NCBI GenBank assembly: GCA_934589225.1 | Contig: CAKTNS010000031.1 | Coordinates: forward strand, 1-34,708 | Source: an uncultured Oscillospiraceae bacterium | GTDB taxonomy: Bacteria > Bacillota > Clostridia > Oscillospirales > Oscillospiraceae | DNA: 34,708 bases | Direction: 5' to 3' | Shown here: positions 32,701 through 34,708 of the stretch, in pieces | How the letters are laid out: the number at the start of each line of letters is the position of its first letter | Numbering within the stretch: the first letter of the stretch is position 1 | Notes under the pieces: generated by a model | What the model saw: the letters and a program-made list of their open reading frames with translations, nothing else | Told to the model about the DNA's origin: nothing | The model's database searches: none | Made by a program: the position numbers and the translations under genes

Positions 32701-34708
32701 CGGACCGGACCAGTCCGGAGCGCAGGGTCTGGGTGCCTTTCTTCAGGCAGACGTTTTCAATGGTGATGGCGTTGCCGTGGAGGTCAGGACCGGTGTAGTT
32801 ATTCACCAGGCCCGCCCCGGCGATGCGCTCGCCTTTGATATTCAGGTTCTTCACCGTGGCATCCCGGACGTATCCTAGGAGGGGAAGGCCGTCGGCGGGG
32901 ACGGTGAGGAGGTGGTTTTCTCCGTCGATGGTGCCGGAGAAGGGGTTGAGGTTGAGGCCCGATTTGATATCGAGGGAGCCGTCTTTGGTGCAGCCGATGG
33001 GGGTCCAGTTGTCAGGTAACGTGATACCATTTACCATCCTAAAGAACGCGCCCGCATAGGTAACGCCGTCTTCATTCACTCGTTTTTGCAGTTTCAGCAA
33101 ATCTTCCTGATTTCTCAGCAAAAACGGGAAAGATTCCGTTCCCTCACCCTCAAAATCGCTTTGGTCAAGCGCCTTAAATACGATCTTGCAGGTCTCGCTT
33201 GTCGTCTCGGCATAGTTTTCCGAGTTGTATTTATCCGTGTCCCGAACGACACAGTAGAGGTAGTAGGTTCCCGCGTCAAATGTTTTATTGACCTGGAAGC
33301 TGTAGTAAAAGTAAATGAACCCATGCTCGTAGCCCCTGTAAAAAGTGGTGTCAAGCTCAGTTCCGCCGCTCGTAGAATCGACCGTGTTATAGTACCAGTG
33401 ATAGCTGCGGTCCAGACCTCTGTCTATTTCCCCTGTTCCAATGTAAATTGGTTCGCACGTCTCACCGGCATGATACACCGTTTTATAGGTGCCCTCTGCC
33501 ACCTTGTTTTTGTTCACCAAGGTGAATGTACCGGGCTGTCGGTTAACACTCGGCTCGTTTACTTTGACGATGACCTTCACATACTCACTGTAGGCGCTGT
33601 ACGCCTCTCCGTTGGGCATTGTATTGGTAATCTTGCAGCGATACCAATATGTGCCGGATTTGTTAGGCGAAGGAACATACGTCGCATCGGTGGCATTTTC
33701 AAGCTCTACATCGTTTTCTGCCGCTGGCGTTTTCCCCAAGGGGATTTGATACCATTGATATGTGATTTCGCCTTTTCTTTCGAGGGATTTCACCTCAGCC
33801 AGCAGTTTGATTTCCTCACCCTTCTTGCAGGTGATTGTGGAGGAGGCAAACTCCTTGATGACGGGTACATATTGGTCTTCAGAATTGGTCCACTTCACAG
33901 ACAGCTGCAAAGTGCGGCTGCTGCTGATCTCCCCACTCTTGTACTCTGCACGAATCGGGATGATCGCCGTATCAGAGTCCTTCGCCGTGTAGTCCGCCAA
34001 GTTGATTTCTGTCCACGCGGAATTCGAAGTCCCACTGTTCGCCGGTTCGGTGCTGTTGCCAACATAGACCTGAATGGGGTTTACCCATGTGGTCTTGATC
34101 TTGACTGTCGTCCCGCTTACTTCCGCTGAAAAACTATCCTCCTGCGCATGGAAAGCAGGATTCAATGTAGCGGTATTTTTATCACTGTCCTGGACGATCA
34201 GCTCATTGATACCAACAACACGGTTGATCGTAAAGCTGTACACATTACAATCTGCCTCGGTCAGGTCTGTTGCGCCCTCCGCTAGAGGTCCTACCAACAG
34301 CTTCACAACATGCGTCGTTCCGACCGGAACCTTTGCCAGGTCGAATGTATACTTCGTTGCCGTTACTTCTCCCGCGGCTATGAATTGCTGCGGCGCTACT
34401 ACCTCTCCACGGGTGCTAATTACAGGGGCGTCATCAAGCAGGAATTGATAATACACTCCTGCCGTCACCGCTTCCGCAGTCGGGGTCAGCAAAAATGTTC
34501 TGGATGTTGCGCTGCTTGCGATATCCGCTGTGTACTCTGTTACCGCCGGGTCAAACTTTACCACCGGGTAATTCGCCTGGTTCGTTCCCTTCACTGAGAA
34601 GGAAGCGCTTGCCAGCCACACCGGCTGCTCCTTGGTCCACTTCACAGACAGCTGCAAAGTGCGGCTGCTGCTGATCTCCCCACTCTTGTACTCTGCACGA
34701 ATCGGGAT
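29711..34708 (-). CDS. Giant transcobalamin-like surface protein (DUF4430 + alpha/alpha toroid), 5' partial
   Basis: About 1,665 codons are visible and the frame is open at the right edge, so the N-terminus is missing; the TTG at 34657 is internal. Regions from N to C: cadherin/Ig-like repeats (about 33,020-34,708), GLUG repeats (about 32,150-33,000; YVGGLIG, YAGGIIGG, YVGGIIGYY), a bacterial Ig-like domain (about 31,690-31,920), DUF4430 (about 31,290-31,680; GEFDNGKNSGWMYTVNG), a Gly/Thr linker, two helical repeats (about 30,790-31,165), a squalene-cyclase-like toroid (about 29,900-30,780; SDGGWAISG, DDGGFSTTYG) and a C-terminal membrane span (IIAVCIFGGVGWGVVIGIVL) with a KKKD tail. DUF4430 plus toroid is the intrinsic-factor/transcobalamin pair, here in reverse order. 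It likely binds a corrinoid at the cell surface. Confidence 0.85.
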   Translation of the reverse strand: MPIRAEYKSGEISSSRTLQLSVKWTKEQPVWLASASFSVKGTNQANYPVVKFDPAVTEYTADIASSATSRTFLLTPTAEAVTAGVYYQFLLDDAPVISTRGEVVAPQQFIAAGEVTATKYTFDLAKVPVGTTHVVKLLVGPLAEGATDLTEADCNVYSFTINRVVGINELIVQDSDKNTATLNPAFHAQEDSFSAEVSGTTVKIKTTWVNPIQVYVGNSTEPANSGTSNSAWTEINLADYTAKDSDTAIIPIRAEYKSGEISSSRTLQLSVKWTNSEDQYVPVIKEFASSTITCKKGEEIKLLAEVKSLERKGEITYQWYQIPLGKTPAAENDVELENATDATYVPSPNKSGTYWYRCKITNTMPNGEAYSAYSEYVKVIVKVNEPSVNRQPGTFTLVNKNKVAEGTYKTVYHAGETCEPIYIGTGEIDRGLDRSYHWYYNTVDSTSGGTELDTTFYRGYEHGFIYFYYSFQVNKTFDAGTYYLYCVVRDTDKYNSENYAETTSETCKIVFKALDQSDFEGEGTESFPFLLRNQEDLLKLQKRVNEDGVTYAGAFFRMVNGITLPDNWTPIGCTKDGSLDIKSGLNLNPFSGTIDGENHLLTVPADGLPLLGYVRDATVKNLNIKGERIAGAGLVNNYTGPDLHGNAITIENVCLKKGTQTLRSGLVRSVFGGNSYASATADFTVTIRNCTAEEGVVIGYTGTESKIGTFADKINGTIENCTSYATVKGKNYVGGLIGTMDNAMGKCTVRSSSFHGTVSGSGSYAGGIIGGGYSNDNSAPNGGRPNLIGNTVDGTVTGGSCVGGITGGDQYVAQTRANVAHSVTGNTFTGTVSGSKYVGGIIGYYNSLNVYDNVAGNKYSGADKGVGYVKYIDTSYKNPKLMDGTVAFNTGKTTVGLPDVQWNTWKEGLNRDDDPLGTDAESLARKIGGESQPTCIELTVSGSYKTEYNFGENLDLTGITLTACWDDGTTSTVSLDDVKVSGYDKNETGEQTVILTYGAAKAYITVHVTPVSSKITVSVSILGDKKHGSTSAPHGLARGGLTAWATETNVEADTAETVWDVLKRVAAKHNINFTADDNNQYGTVYISAVNGLGEFDNGKNSGWMYTVNGTHPEKGVAAWYVKNGDTIILHYTDDYTYEEGGDNYGKTPPKGTTTGGGSTGGTTTGGTTGTTTGGTSMITTADRNKAAAVDKLIEKIGTVTKDSGPTIEAARKAYNDLTPTQKRLVTKLKELTDAEKAYAKLTATAEDQQKAQEVMDKIKKIGNVTKDSKQDINDARKAYDALTDLQKLLVDNYETLTAAETKFAMLDTLGKVSEPYISTGEYMEKLGTPNVGAIGGEWMVIGLARSGRTVPGVEDYYQKAVEYVQQSIDPDTGRLHKAKSTDNSRMILALTAIGKDVTNVGGYNLLAGLSDLEFVKYQGNNGPIWALLALDCGNYPVPNGGTTTRQALIDEILSVQTSDGGWAISGDRADSDMTGMALTALAPYYKKDPTVKQAIDKAIARLSEMQDDDGGFSTTYGDGKYIATSESTAQVLTALSALGIDGDTDSRFVKNGSSVVDALLRYYVKGGGFKHIMDGEIDGMGTEQAYYALTAYYRFLSGKTSLYDMTDIIDMGGDVVTVEPTVPAATEPAQANTPWWIIAVCIFGGVGWGVVIGIVLVPKLNKKKD
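33885..33961. repeat. 77-bp direct repeat, copy 1 (747-bp period)
   Basis: This 77-bp block, encoding IPIRAEYKSGEISSSRTLQ and the following LSVKWT, is identical to 34632-34708, which runs off the window. The offset of 747 bp equals 249 codons and keeps frame, so the surface protein contains at least two copies of a ~249-residue module, with recent duplication or gene conversion. Confidence 0.95.
34632..34708. repeat. 77-bp direct repeat, copy 2 (truncated by window edge)
   Basis: Identical over all 77 visible bases to 33885-33961. Sequence left of 34632 diverges at once from the other copy, so the identical block is bounded on that side and open on the other. Confidence 0.95.

Noticed and set aside
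29501..32878. Long + strand open frame of 1,125 codons
   Set aside because: It is antisense to the giant surface protein, has no ribosome-binding site, and its Gly/Val/His-rich product has no recognisable domain; the - strand frame has clear DUF4430, toroid and GLUG domains.
34604..34657. TTG at 34657 as the true start of the surface protein
   Set aside because: The frame is open to the window edge, the codon is inside a repeated module found again 747 bp away, and no signal peptide follows.
1..34708. CRISPR arrays, tRNA/rRNA genes, insertion sequences
   Set aside because: No regularly spaced short repeats, cloverleaf-like sequence, rRNA-like stretch or transposase frame was seen; the only mobile element within the ICE is the group II intron end.

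Overview
The window looks like part of the genome of a gut-type Clostridia (Oscillospiraceae/Lachnospiraceae-like Bacillota). The evidence is moderate to high GC, strong AGGAG ribosome-binding sites, several TTG/GTG starts, and a conjugation module of the Tn1549/CTn type. That module runs left to right on the + strand from about 1 to 19.8 kb. The whole stretch is best read as the interior of an integrative and conjugative element (ICE). No integrase or attachment site is visible, so neither boundary can be placed.

Left part (1-19,770, + strand). The first ~70 bases are the 3' end (domains V/VI) of a group II intron that interrupts virB4, and the virB4 3' exon follows. Then come a membrane-anchored NlpC/P60 peptidoglycan hydrolase, DUF4315, DUF4366, a small Cys-rich protein, topoisomerase III, a Cys-rich VLP protein, an ArdC-like/HExxH/YodL protein, a transposon-transfer-assisting small protein and a 2,898-residue MutS-I-like/N6-methylase/SNF2-helicase giant. 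A complete tnpV gene is nested in another frame inside the giant gene. The module ends with DUF3848/DUF3849, MobC, a CD1845-like membrane protein and a MobP-type relaxase. Most genes overlap or abut, so they probably form one operon, with terminator-like hairpins before the giant gene and before the relaxase.

Middle (19,760-22,310). Directly after the relaxase lie six consecutive stem-loops in about 180 bp, followed by a promoter, three small unrecognised genes and a RhuM-family gene. A bidirectional terminator separates these from the convergent cargo.

Right part (22,311-34,708, - strand). This is a coherent uptake cluster. The upstream-most gene, open at the right window edge, is a very large membrane-anchored surface protein with Ig-like and GLUG repeats, a transcobalamin-C-like DUF4430 domain and a C-terminal alpha/alpha-toroid domain. 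Next is a secreted C39-peptidase/SleB hydrolase. A separate promoter then drives a small membrane DUF4430 protein, an EcfT, a fused EcfA-EcfA', a xylose-isomerase-like TIM barrel, an ECF S component, a second EcfT and a membrane protein with an HEPN-like segment. DUF4430 plus toroid is the domain pair that forms vertebrate intrinsic factor and transcobalamin, ECF systems import vitamins, and the cobamide-remodelling enzyme CbiR belongs to the same TIM-barrel superfamily. My main hypothesis is therefore a mobile cobamide capture, import and remodelling system. The substrate is inferred: no B12 riboswitch is visible in the window.
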